From Orbilia blumenaviensis (Eukaryota > Ascomycota > Orbiliomycetes > Orbiliales > Orbiliaceae), in NCBI GenBank assembly GCA_036872755.1, contig JAVHNS010000005.1, positions 2,604,001 to 2,668,000 on the forward strand: 64,000 nt of DNA. The letters are read 5' to 3'. A program made the translations under genes and the position numbers. Within the stretch, counting starts at the first letter, position 1. Each line of letters begins with the position of its first letter. This document shows positions 23,931 to 35,664 of the stretch, in pieces. The notes under the pieces were generated by a model, which was given only the letters and a program-made list of their open reading frames with translations, ran no database searches and was not told where the DNA came from.

Positions 23931-25955
23931 AATTGAGCAGGGTAGCTGTAATAGTAGAGATGTATATACTATATTCCAACCGTGAAAGGAAAGTTCGCTC
24001 GTTCGCAAAAAAGTAGCTCCGGCATCCAATATCAAAGGTATTTAAATATTTGGGTCTCGCACGATTGCAAACCTGCAGTAAGCTTAGAGACTTTTTTGGG
24101 TAATGCCGTACCACCAACCGGATTATATCCAGAATCCCGGTGTTGAAAGAGATCTGACGTTCCAGGGCCGAAGCCATTCTCTCTGTTATCAGCTACGGGC
24201 TCGTGCTCGAGCGGTATGATGTCGATATCCGGGGTAGTCGATGCTTTTCGCTCACTTTTCAACAGGGAAAAGAGGGAATCCGGCGAAGGCACAAGAGGGC
24301 CTTAGAATCTGAACGATGCCGCCCCGGATCCTTATATAATTATGTTGGGCCGTCACTGCCGTTTGCCGAGTCCTGTCTGCCCGTCGTTCCTGCTTTTTGC
24401 ACGCTATCACTAGCTCGCAAGGATCCTTTCGTCAATTGCAGACGAGACCCGGCTTCCGTATACCAACGCCTTTCCTGTCCTGTGGTTTACAAGACATATT
24501 TTGCTCCCGTCGCGGCGTGGGGGATGCCAGTCCACCACACATGCGCGCACTAGCCTTGATACTGTTAGATTCTACTACGATTAGAGGATCTGAGGAGGCG
24601 ACGAACCTTGACTTTTCCTAGGAGTGTGGCTATCAAATTCCCGAATCTGGGTAATTAATTGTTTATTGGGGGATCGGGATATCGTGCGGTTTAGTGCGGC
24701 TGTTTGTGGTGCAGGCAGCTGCGCCAGCCGTCTGGACAATTATCGTGAAAGCTTGATGCGCACAGCTAGTAACAGGTTTTTGGTAAATTTGGGAGGCAGC
24801 TCGAGAGCTCCCAAGCAGAATTGAGAAATTATAGTCCCTTTAAGCTGGCCACAACATAAGCCCGAACATCGGAAACCTTCTACTAAGTCAGTTATTTCTC
24901 TCTACGACGATGATAGCCAAGAAATTATTGGTGCACCGGTCTGGCGAAATGACACTGCTAAGAAGCAACCTGCTGCAGTTTAGTCGGCAGGTACATCTAG
25001 TACGGATTCGGACTATGCGATTTGTGGAACTGCAGAAAGCCAGAGCACATCGGCGAAGAGAGTTTATCAAATTATCAGCTAGAATAAAAAAAAAACAATC
25101 TACAGCCTCAAGCAAAGGCTACGTCTACTTGAACCCCTCGAGACAGACGAGCTAGGGGGACTCTCTATTTCTGAGAGCAATATAGCGGCGTCAGCATCTC
25201 TTATCGGTGCTGAGAGCGCGGTTGGGATGGTCTTTACTCGAGAGCGAAAGACGAGCTCAAGGATTCAAAAAGCTTAAGGGTAACACCCTCGGTGCTGGGA
25301 TCGTATGAAAATTTCAGTGGCTGTAAAGAAGCGAGGACGGACATTGTTTCGATATCAGCGTATTTACCAATTACTGGTAAGAGTTGTGGGTCTAAACTCA
25401 ATCTCGAAATCGTAAGCTCGACAGTGGCCCTTTGACTTCTGCTCACGATCCTGTTAACATGGCGTTTTATTGTCGTCTGTCCCGTAGCCTGTTGACGGGA
25501 TCCCCACTTCTGCCCCAACCAACCACAAAATTTTTGTATTGCATGAGAAGGCAGCGATGGATATTCGGCTTTCCGGGGTATACTGGCTGCTGTATCTTCT
25601 AAGGACTCCCCGTTCTTGAACCTCTAGGCCAAGGCATGCTCACTCGTAAGGCGATCGCTGACCAAGCTGCTGAGTTGAAGAAGGCCAATCAGCAAGTCAC
25701 CAAACTCCAAGCTATCGGTGTAAAAGATTTCGTAGATCTAATAGAAAGGGAATTGTGGAAGTGGGAAGTTGTAAGAGAGGAGGATGTCGAATCTGTTATG
25801 CTACTACGAAAAGCCAGGGCGTCATTGATGCTGATCAATAATGATGGCTACTGTACCGGCAGGATCAGAAGTTACAAGAATCGGATCAAAAAGAGTAGGG
25901 TTTCTCTGCTGGATGTGATTTCGTAACGGGGCGCAAATAATCGTGATGAAAATTA

Positions 25956-26130
25956 ATGAATGTATACCTGGGACAGTTGTTGGAAAAGACGAGTGAGAAT
26001 GACTTGCCGGAGCGGGGCAACATATCGCTTCGTTTCTCCATCATCGCCGATTTGAGTGAGAATAGGAGCGATGTTTTTGCAGATACTCAGTGGATGGAAG
26101 TCAACCTCGAGGAGAGAAAAAGCGTTCGAC
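25956..26130 (-). pseudogene. eIF3 subunit A fragment
   Basis: [20 protein letters not shown] and [19 protein letters not shown] match the highly conserved region of translation initiation factor 3 subunit a upstream of its PCI domain. About 55 codons; the surrounding sequence does not continue the protein. Confidence 0.8.
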
Positions 26131-26324
26131 AGAATGGCAAAATCAAGGAAGCGTTCCTGCAGTAATGAGCCACACGGCGCACACATGTCTTTGAATGCAT
26201 TAATGCTAAACCTCGGAAGTTTGGGTAACCGGTTTCGGGCTATAGATTACCGGATCCGACATGGTAATCCGAGGAAGACTAAATTTTAGTTATATGTTAT
26301 CTTATCTCGAGACACAAACAATCA

Positions 26325-26510
26325 GAATATTATCGACTGTGTGACAACCTCGTCGCTTCCACCAAGAGGCGGTAGGCCTGTAGCTATAGCGGCTTGCACA
26401 TCTAGATATATGATATGCCACCATGTCCTCCGGCGAACTTCTCTCTCGGCTTCGTCCAGTCGCTTTGGGTCCAAATGAAGAAGCATTTTTGTCAATTCTT
26501 GATGCCAGAA
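26325..26510 (-). pseudogene. Fungal Zn2Cys6-type transcription factor domain fragment
   Basis: LDEAEREVRRRTWWHIIYLD followed by AIATGLPPLG is the signature of the fungal transcription factor middle homology domain (E.RRR.WW..Y..D...A..G.P). No Zn2Cys6 cluster was found adjacent, so this is a remnant. Confidence 0.75.
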
Positions 26511-27035
26511 CGTCATCAAACGCTATACATACAATATCTACATCAACATACACAGAATTACTCTCGAATACTGTCGTTCCCACAGGGTACATCCCGTCCA
26601 CCAACCTCCACGACCATAACCTTCAGCTCCAACGGATGGGCTTCGAACACGCTGTTGAACCTGGACGGCGGTGTAGGCGTCGGAACACCATAGTTGCGAT
26701 GGCTCGACAGTTGAACTACCCTGATGGGTATAACCCTGAATTAACAAGCTATCCGAGCGCTAGTTCAAACATAAATGAAGAAAGGAAGGTGAGTTTGATG
26801 ACCGGGTCTCACCATGGAAGGTCGATTTCTAGAAGCTCTGCTCAAGCCTACTACCATAAATTGGTAGTCTATGGTAGAATTTTTCATTATAGCTAGGCGG
26901 ATAGCAATCTCCTATCTCTATTAGCATCGTCTTCTTCTGCAACAAGAACAACAGCTTTGCCCTTGCCCTTCTCTTTAATCTTGGGATTGAGTTTCTGCTG
27001 TTTGATGAGTTCGACCAGTGGTGACGCGGTGACCT

Positions 27036-27318
27036 GTGAACCGAAAGTAATGCATGGCACCAAACCACACAAACCAAACTCTCAAGGTTCACCCGACCAC
27101 TACACCGAATAGGGTCGGCTACGACGCGGCTATTGCATGTAACTAATGAATGACTTGCTGTATATTAAAAAAGGTGACTAAAAAAGGTCTAAAACTAACT
27201 AAGGTACATGGAATGGGAGGTACATAGGTAAGAAGGTAGCTAATATTATAATGGGTGGCATAAATACGGGCTTGTTACCGAGGGTCGATGGGGAGTGTAT
27301 GGAGTAAAAATGGGGCAC
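27036..27318 (-). repeat. Dispersed LTR-like element, inverted copy
   Basis: Begins with TGTGAACCGAAAGT and ends near ATGGGGCACA; in the other orientation it starts TGTGCCCC and ends GGTTCACA (TG...CA termini). It is a close inverted match to 29242-29494, so the two may be the ends of one 2.46-kb insertion. I see no convincing target-site duplication. Confidence 0.8.
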
Positions 27319-28125
27319 ATGACCTTCGCATAGCTTTTACACAGGGTTTTATATTCTAAAGTTTGCCAAAAAAAAAGTGTTAGAAAATATATTAAATTAA
27401 TAAAAGATATTTGTAAAGTTTTTATCAAGAATTCTTAGTTCTATCAGACACCACCGAGCATTACGACCGCCGGCATTACATCGCTGAGTGTTACAAACAT
27501 TCCGTCAATTCCTGTTAATGATTCAAAGGAATTCGCTATGTATACGATCAGCGATGGTCATCTTGTTCTTCGGTTCCCTACGAAGTTCGCACGTTCTGGA
27601 AATGGCACAAGCTGGAGCAAAACGATCTGAGGACTCTTTGGACGAAGTGTGTCATTTTCATAGGCTTCTTCGAGCTTAGATCTATAGAACGTTTAACACG
27701 ACTGGGACTGAACACTAACAGCGAATCCCCCCCCATCCAAAACTCCACGGTCCCATCACCCCAACCCCTAAGCCTCTCTCCCGCCCGCGACGACGACGAC
27801 GACGATGGCTTAACCCCCCGCCTCTTCAAACGGTAGCCACTAAGCTTTTCGCTATCTAGCTGTCTAGCTGTCTAGCTGTATGACTGTATGACTGTCCCCC
27901 TAGCTGCTGGGGAAGCTGGTGTCAGGCTGGTTTTACAGAATCGTATGACCGATCGTCCAAACCGCATGGTGAGGTAGCCCCCTTCCCCTTCCTTCTCAGA
28001 CAAGGCAGAGGACCCCACCTGGCTACGGCCCGGAACTCGAGCCTTCCGAAACCCGTTCCCACCAGCACCAATTTGGTATCAGTTGACATATACTATTATT
28101 GTAAAGGGTTCACCAATTAGATGAA

Positions 28126-28172
28126 AAGAGAGCAAGAGAGACAAGAGAGAGAGAGATAGAGAGAGATAGAGA
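28126..28172 (+). repeat. GA-rich microsatellite
   Basis: AAAGAGAGCAAGAGAGACA followed by GAGAGA/GATAGA units. Confidence 0.9.
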
Positions 28173-29241
28173 ACCCCTGCTTTCGGCTGTAAACAGAGCT
28201 CTTGGCTTTCAAGGTTTGTTGGGCAGAGATGCATCGTCGGTTGCCTCTAAGTAGCCAAACTGGAATCGATCCGACTGCTATCTTTAAACCGGTGGATATC
28301 AATTCCCTGAAGTTGCTGCAGATCCAGTAATGGTACATGTATCATTAGGTAGTTGCTGATTTTTTCCCTACTACGGAAGCTAAGAGTCGAAAGCCACATT
28401 CTCGTATCTGTAACATGCTTCGTGAACTCTGTCTTCTACTGTGCCAGCCACAACAAAACCAACTGTGCAACCTCTGCCCCTCCTTTTTTTGCTAAGGGGG
28501 GCTTACTATAAGCTGCCGCTGGATCGCATCAGGAGGGCCTGGGTATGCATGCGACATAGATGGAGCGTCCCTTGGAATATATAAAAAGCACCAACCCCAC
28601 CCAAACGTATCCGCAAGCCATGAGAATCACAAAAAAAAAAAGAAATCACCCGTTTAACACTCACCTACGCCACGTCCCTTGGCTCCGCCATCTCACTCTC
28701 TTCAGGTACACAGACTCATCTCTCCGGCCCAATTTCAAAGGCTATGATGCATCACCTCCGCTCCTTCCACGCTGTATCGCGTCACGGTATGATTTCTCGC
28801 CATCTTTAACTCGTGAAGGCGGAACTGGGACAGTTCGAGAAAGATATATACCTGCGTATTGATGGAAAGATTGGTCAGACTTGGTGGTTCTGATGTTTCA
28901 ACCGAAGGCGAAACGTGAGGGACTGCTTCAAGTCGCTGAGATGGCTGAAGAGAAAGAGAAGGAAGAGGTTGCGAGAGGGAATAAGACCCCGGTGAAAGAT
29001 GAGGAAGAGCTACAGGAGGGGAAGGAACTCTTAGAAGAGCAACCAAAGCTACTAGGCAAAGCCGCGTCTACCAAGACGCCGGAAAAAATCGATTAAACCG
29101 AAGCGTCCCAAAATCTCGGGGGGGGCCTACGGCGCCATCATTCTTCGAGCTTGCTGATTACGATGATGACGATATGGGAAATGGGAATAATAACGATAGT
29201 GGGAGTAGGGGTGGTACGATGAGGCGGGGAGTATTGCAACC

Positions 29242-29494
29242 GTTTTTCTCCCCGAGTTCTCCCCATCCCATCCGCCCTCGGTAACGAGATTATATTTATG
29301 ACACCATTCATTAGTTAGCTAAATACCTTACTACGTTCATGTATACTAATTTAGTTTAGTCGCCCTCTTTACAATAGACGAAGTCATTCATTACATGCAT
29401 TAGCCACGCCGTAGCCGACCCTATTCGGTGTAGCGGTCGGGTGAACCTTGGGAGTGTGGTTTGGTGCCATGCATCACTTTCGGTTCACAAGTAT
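29242..29494 (+). repeat. Dispersed LTR-like element
   Basis: Shares CGTAGCCGACCCTATTCGGT, then CGGTCGGGTGAACCTTG and ACTTTCGGTTCACA with the inverted copy at 27036-27318. The 5' edge is degraded. Confidence 0.8.
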
Positions 29495-30648
29495 CCGCGA
29501 GCAATGTCAAGGGCTTAGGGTTAACCAAAACGCCGGCATCAAATACTCATATGCTGCACTATAGCAACATCAACATCAAATATTAGGGTATTAATCAGAA
29601 TCAATCTTAATGATAGGCCAAAATCATCGGCCATTTTGTTGATTAAAATATTTAATTTAATTGTTCAATATAGATTCTAATTATGCTGCCGACGTCTGTG
29701 GCGACGTCTTTGGCGATGTTATACAATCAGGCCCATGCTGGGAACTAACCCGAGAGATGGGTTGCCAAAAATACCCAGGAATAATACGTTTCCTTTTCAA
29801 CCTCCTCCTTATGATAAGCACTTTTTTGCTGTGGATGATGCTGGGAAAATGGAAGTGGCGACATAATCGAGAAGGTCATATATAGCTGGTGCTTCTAACC
29901 TTGAAAGAGCCGAATGGTAGCTGGGACGGAATGCTTCGTACATATGTATACCAGAGCGAGCTGCGGTGGTTAATACTAATAGTATTACAAAATGAACCAA
30001 TAAAACAAATGGATAATATGGTGAGTAAATGATTACTTTGGTTCGCAGATATCTCCCGTGGGGACTGCGGTACGCAGTCATCCTGGAGAATCATGCTGCC
30101 TCGCGGCGTTTCTAACGGCTTAATGAGTTCGATGGCTGGCTCATCCATCTCCTCGATTGGAGGGAGAATGACATATTATTCGTTTTTTTGTTTTTTGTTT
30201 CTTATTGTTAGTATGCATCATGTACTACGAATACCCGTTACCGAGGCCGAGACATCAGGTTTCCCCCATGTGTTGCTATTCCAAGACCTGAGTGGCGTCA
30301 GCGAAAATGCCGCCAGATTTCGGGAGTCTGGGAAAAAATCGGGGAAAGCTTGTACGCATGTTGACCTGGGACAGTCTACCAATACCTGGGCCATGGGTCG
30401 TCCTTAACTGGCCAAGATTGAGCTGGAGGATCGGAGAAAAAACAAGTTAGGTACTGACTAGCTCAAGACGCAGCTGAGACGATTTTGCAACAGAGTAGAG
30501 ACGGCGTTTTGGGTGAGGTATAGATATATTGAGATACGGAGTTGGTAATCTATATCTAATGTTTATTAGTTTTTTATTGTTGTTTTTGCGTATTCAATAT
30601 TTTGTGGTATTTTTGTATTTCATAATTATTTCTTTATATAGGTATCCC

Positions 30649-30926
30649 GTGTGCCCTGTTTTCCCTCCGAACCACCCCGAAAGCCCTCGGTAACTCAGAA
30701 ATAAATAACACCACTCCTTAATTAGCTAGTTAGATACCTTCTATTCTTCGTCTGTATTAGCCTTAGTTTAAGACACCCCCTTTAATAGACAGCCAGTCAC
30801 TCATTAGTTGAAATAACCCCCCCCCATTCAAGCTACGTCGTAACCGGCCAGTATACGGTGTATTGGCCGGGTGAACCTTGAGAGTTTGTATATGGTTTGG
30901 TACCATGTTCAACTTTCGGTTCACAT
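30649..30926 (+). repeat. Dispersed LTR-like element
   Basis: About 278 bp, from TGTGCCCTGTTTTCCCTCC to ACTTTCGGTTCACA, with the core CGTAACCGGCCAGTATACGG and GGTGAACCTTGAGAGTTTG. Confidence 0.8.
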
Positions 30927-31720
30927 ACCGCATGCATGGTGGGTATTTTTTTCCATGTTTACTTTTTTCCTTTTCTTTAAGCCCGCTTCATGTGCCAGGT
31001 ACTGGGCGTGGCGGTATACTGGAAGGAACAAACAGAAAAGGTCGAAATCGAGGTGGAAGAGCTACGGAACAAGATGAAAGGGAAAGAAAGCCAGTGTGAA
31101 CGCATGACGAGCTCCATTTACGATGCGCACGGCAAAAAAACGGGAAGAATCAGTCACCGGAGTGACATAATATGGACCCTGAAGAAAATGCCACATGAGG
31201 TTAGAAACAAACCAAGCCGAAAATGCAAAAAAAGTCCTCCAAAGCATATGCAGAACTTCTTGCCCGGAATCCGCGACCTCTCGTCGGACCGTGCTGCCAG
31301 GATTCTGGAAAGAACGCTTATTCCGCCGCCTGCTAGTACGGGTGCGGGTGCGAATACCTCGACGACGACGACGGCATCGAGTTATAGTATTACATCGTCG
31401 CTCGCGCAGTTCGCTGATAACCTTGAGCGGTTTGCAGGGTCGGACCACAGGCCTCAGTTGCGAAATGTGTTGTGGCGTCGTTGAGTATGTGCCCTCCTCT
31501 AAGATGCTCTTCAGACATAGTCTAATGTATATCCAGGTGATCATGAGAGATCATACGGCATTAGAAGTGGTGGCTCTTGTGCAATAATGAAAAAGGAATC
31601 GCGGAATTGGGTTCGCCAGAACGCCCCCAGCATGTACTACGATGTCGTTTTCGGCAGGCTCAAGCTCGTTGACTGTGACCTTGTTAGGATTTTCCGCTGT
31701 GACATTGTTAGGATTCCCCG

Positions 31721-31734
31721 CCCCCCCCCCCCCC
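31721..31734 (+). repeat. Poly(C) run of 14
   Basis: Uninterrupted C run after GGATTCCCCG; simple slippage sequence. Confidence 0.9.
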
Positions 31735-34689
31735 TGGCTTCGCGGGCCCGGAATGGGTGAAAGAGAGGATGATAAATACGAGATGGAAGAATGTAGAAGT
31801 TAGAGAGATTGAGGATTATACATCCGCTACGCTAGAATCAAGAGATGCACTGCTGCCAATCATGAAGGATGCATACGCCGACATTTTACAGTATTATACA
31901 CTACCTATAAAAAACATAGACGATGTTAACATTATTGTCGGCCATTGGCTTCTGTCCATATTTTTGGAAGTGGGATACAGCTAGCTGTGTCGCTTTGAGG
32001 CTGTTACGCTGATTCCTGCTGGATAAATGCTTTGTGAAGCCTCTTAGAAAGATCCGGCGTAATAGAAATCGCGTCCATACTAGATTTTTGTCATCCAGGG
32101 AGTCTTTCTAAGGCCGAAAGTTGTGGTCCAACTAAGGATCGAATGACTGTGAATACGTTCCAGGAAGCGCCAGGTATTCGGGATACAAACAAGGAAACTT
32201 CTCGTCCAAGTTGCAAGGTTGAACACGTCGAAGATGCCGAGGATGAAAAAGGAAACGACCTCAAACCAAACAGAGAGGACGAAGAATGGCGAAAGTCTCT
32301 TTTCGACCTAACTAGTAGTTTTCCAAGTCAGCAGGTACCTGGAGGCCTTCTCGTCGGCGCCGGACTCATCAACTGCCTTGTGCTCGGGGTACGTATTAGG
32401 ATCAACGCGAGGAACCTGCCATCGATGTAAAGTATCTCCGGGAACATCTGGGTCAGAGTCCCCATCATCCATCTGCCTGCGCCGTCCACTGAATTGGGGG
32501 ACGAAATGACCAGCGGCACCATAGCAGTCTTGGCAACCTCTTACAGATGCCATAAACGTTGTGAACCGGTTATTATATTTTTGACCCCGGAGGGTAGCAA
32601 GTGTGAGATTCAGGCTTCACGCACCTAGAGGGCTGGGGAAGCTGATTTCTGATCTCGCTGGACCGGGCTCATAGTGGTTTATTCCGATCAGTATAGCCGA
32701 CTTTTCCACGGAGGCTACCATCTCTATACCTCCTAGGTAGCTAGTGATAAAATTAAGAACTGGCTATATCATTGTATCCGCGTAGCCCATGACAAATCAA
32801 CTATATAGTTAATGGTTTAAACAGAAGGACCTAGGCAACAATTATGACACCAACCCAATCAACGGGTTTCCAGCCACATCTTCGAATACGGTTCCAGGCG
32901 GTAGCATGGGTCCGATGAACCCTGCTGGTCGTTCGTCTTCAAGGGCGACAGATCCCTTACGTGCAGATGTCTCGTGGTTGTGACTATTCAACGTGAGTTC
33001 TGAAATTTCTATTAGTGTCCCTAGTCCGGCATGTCACAACCCCATGCCCCGTACCCTTCCAATCGGCAAATCACCATTCGTAACCAATACCTGGAGCTTC
33101 CCCGAAGCCTCGGAGCTCATGGCCTAGCAGAACGCAGCCCCGTTGAAGATCAAGAGGGATCACGAGGGTGTATTGCTTATGCCTTTTGATCTTAGGCGAT
33201 AGTGAGATTGCATCTGTGGTAGCCATGGTCTATTCTAGTCGGGTTAAACCCAATCGCTCTCTTCTTTAATTAATCGGTTCCAATGGCACCCTCTACAATT
33301 TCTAGCGAAGCCGTCAAAGAAGTTCTCATTGGCAAGAAGTCGTTTTCCCAACCGATCAAATCTAAAGGGGACCTTGTGGCTTCCGAGTTCGTGTTCGCAG
33401 TGTTGTTATTACTGTTGTTGCTGTTTTCGGCGGAGGAGATAACCTTCTTCCAAGTATCCGCTTCTCTCCAAGCCCGTTCGCATTCTGCCTTGACCCGATG
33501 GGGTTTATATCCGCGCTTGAACAATCGTACTTTGTGAGGTAGCCACGAAGACATTCATCCACATTTGCGCTTCCCAAAACTAGAAAACCACCTTCGAAGC
33601 CACGGACCCAGGGGCAAAGCGCCAAATAGTAAGCTTAGTAGAGTCACGCTATGGCACCCGCCTGAGGGGTAATCAGTTATCTCTTGAAAGATATGGGAAT
33701 GGCACCGCTCCGAAAGCTACATTGCAAGTTAGAAATATCATCTAGTGTGGCATTGAACTGTTATATATAGTCTATTGGATATTGCAACGTCGATTGCAAT
33801 GGAACCATATCCGACGTGACGCTACTCCATAGCTTCTCACCTCTCTTGGCCTCATACAGGCCATCCGCATCGATGGACTTGCTGACCTATTACCTTAATG
33901 CAAAGAAGGCTACCAAGGGAAAAATACCATCGACCGAGGAGTTGTGGGGAAAGAAGAGGCGTGATGCTTATGGTTTCTGCCAGGTAGTAGTTGGTCCTTG
34001 CGTGTTTTGACAAACTCACTTGCGATGTTGCGCACTCTAGTACTACAACTGGACAACGATACAGAATCTAGAATGGTAACTGCTCCAGATTCACTTATAA
34101 GTTGCCTCCAAGCTAATGGAACTAGCCTTGAGGGAAATCGACTGTTATGATGCTGTTCATTAGGGTGAAGGGGCGCCCTCGGAATGGTTAGCTTAATTTA
34201 CTCCCAGAATCTACTCAATACAAAGTAGATTCACCTAGCTGATATAAAATGACGTATAGCTGCCGTTTATGACACCGCCGTCGGCGTGCGCTGCCCCCGC
34301 TGTAGCTACCAGCGTACGGAGTGCTTGTCTTTTCGGTATTCTTGTTCGTGAAACCATACTGGTTAGTTCGTCGGGTGACTCTCCCTGATCCAGTGACGTA
34401 CGGTTCTCTCGCCCTCGTATGCGATAACAACCTCTACATACGACCGTATACGGACGTGCTTACCTACATACGTTTTTACTAACTAAAGCACCTACTTACC
34501 TAAGTACTTATCTATCTACGCTGTCAAGCACCCGAACCCTTCACGAAGAGAGAGGAAATTTTTTCTTCTTCTTGTCACCTGTGGGAAACGGAATCGTACG
34601 AGCCAGTGTGCTAAGTGGAGGGTACGGATATATTTTGTTCTGGTAATCGTTCAACCATGGCCTACGAAGCTGTAATGCTATAAATTGTA

Positions 34690-34945
34690 TAACTACTGGC
34701 CCGTAACTGGTATATGTAGTCATGTATAGCGTTTTAACCGAAGTAACTAGTGTCCTATCGTCGCTACGGGATTGGCGCTGGAGTCCTTCGATTGATCTAG
34801 GGTACACATCCAAATTGACATATACTCCTCCCTCCGCGTGAACAACGACTAGCCTGGCCATGTCTGCTGCCTGGATGTTCTTGGTATATCCAAAATATGT
34901 TGGCAATAGCCAAGGGTACGCTTTGCGACCACCTCGGAACTCCAT
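34690..34945 (-). pseudogene. GT32-type glycosyltransferase fragment
   Basis: YPWLLPTYFGYTKNIQAADM and ARLVVVHAEGGVYVNLDVYP resemble the conserved start of the GT32 catalytic region (OCH1-like; W..Y....Q.AD..R...L...GG.Y.DLD). The first Asp of the DXD metal motif is Asn here. The frame closes after a low-complexity Lys stretch and no signal anchor is seen. Confidence 0.65.
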
Positions 34946-35030
34946 CCTAGGGGGAAGGCCGGCTAGCTTGCCATTCTATAGCAGGTCGAGATTAGCCCAT
35001 AATTCTCCGCTTTACTCAATATTGCGACAA

Positions 35031-35160
35031 AATGAGTACAGAACCTCACATGGAAACGAATGCTATTGTGGAAATCATTTGGATGGTGTTACAAAACCTT
35101 TGGCGGATTGTAGTATGTTGTGTGCAGCTGACCAGTATTCGTTTTGCGGGTTGTATGAAT
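35031..35160 (+). pseudogene. WSC domain fragment
   Basis: GNECYCGNHLDGVTKPLADC followed by SMLCAADQYSFCG is the Cys pattern of a WSC carbohydrate-binding domain (CYCG...DC...C.G...CGG). The final Gly-Gly is broken (CGLY), and there is no signal peptide or membrane segment. It lies about 85 bp from the GT32 relic, on the opposite strand. Confidence 0.75.
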
Positions 35161-35531
35161 CAACTCCATTGGATAGATGCTCGCCGTGGCCGTTAGGTAA
35201 TTATAAGTGTTCTGGGTGGTGTGCGAGGTCATGGCTCCGGTTTCCCTCCACAGTGGTAGCCATTCCTCCAGTGAAATTTTAACGAGGTGTTAAATTTTAC
35301 TAAGCTGTATGCACTTGTCCCAGTCAAGCTCAGGTCAATCAAATGTCGATAATAATTTCCAAAATGCTAAATTCCAGAATAGTATAGAATAGATGCAGCT
35401 TAAACTCAGTGTTCAGCGCGTCGTGTGTGTATAGATTAACACATCGAGACTTGTTCATTTCGGGGCACTCGAGTACCCGACCTTAATGTCCTGCATTTGA
35501 TTAGTAAACCAGCTTCGAGCATCATAGGCGT

Positions 35532-35664
35532 CAGATAGTAGATGTCTCGTGTCTTAAATTAAATCAGTGCTCTGCTCCCTTCCAAAGAACTAGAAAGTCG
35601 ACCAACGCGTAGGCTTGGTATTTCTAGCCACCGCGGTGAGCGCCCCTAAGCCCAGCTACGCAGG
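35532..35664 (+). repeat. Dispersed direct repeat, copy 2
   Basis: Same ends as 20369-20468, with about 40 extra bases (from AAAGAACTAGAAAGTCGACC on) in the middle. Either this copy gained or the other lost the segment. Confidence 0.85.

Larger units (their letters stand above)
27319..34540. other. Gene-poor stretch with repeats
   Basis: Apart from the LTR-like copies (29242-29494, 30649-30926) this stretch holds only unconvincing ORFs. It contains an AGCTGTCT-type microsatellite at about 27848-27892, a GA-rich microsatellite at 28126-28172 and a run of 14 C at 31721-31734. The 164-codon ORF at 30990-31484 has a charged, coiled-coil-like start and a Thr/Ser-rich end, but no recognised family and no start context; I do not call it a gene. 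Confidence 0.5.

Noticed and set aside
25636..25926. 96-codon ORF with a coiled-coil start (AADQAAELKK-like), possible transposase tail
   Set aside because: The Gln/Leu/Lys pattern alone is not specific, and no DDE or DNA-binding region lies nearby.
29809..30148. Overlapping minus ORFs with a hydrophobic segment, considered as a UstYa-like (DUF3328) relic
   Set aside because: The HxxHC motifs of that family are not visible; the hydrophobic stretch alone is not enough.
30990..31484. 164-codon ORF that might be a gene
   Set aside because: Starts inside a repeat-rich area, no family signature, low-complexity Ser/Thr part, and competing ORFs in other frames.
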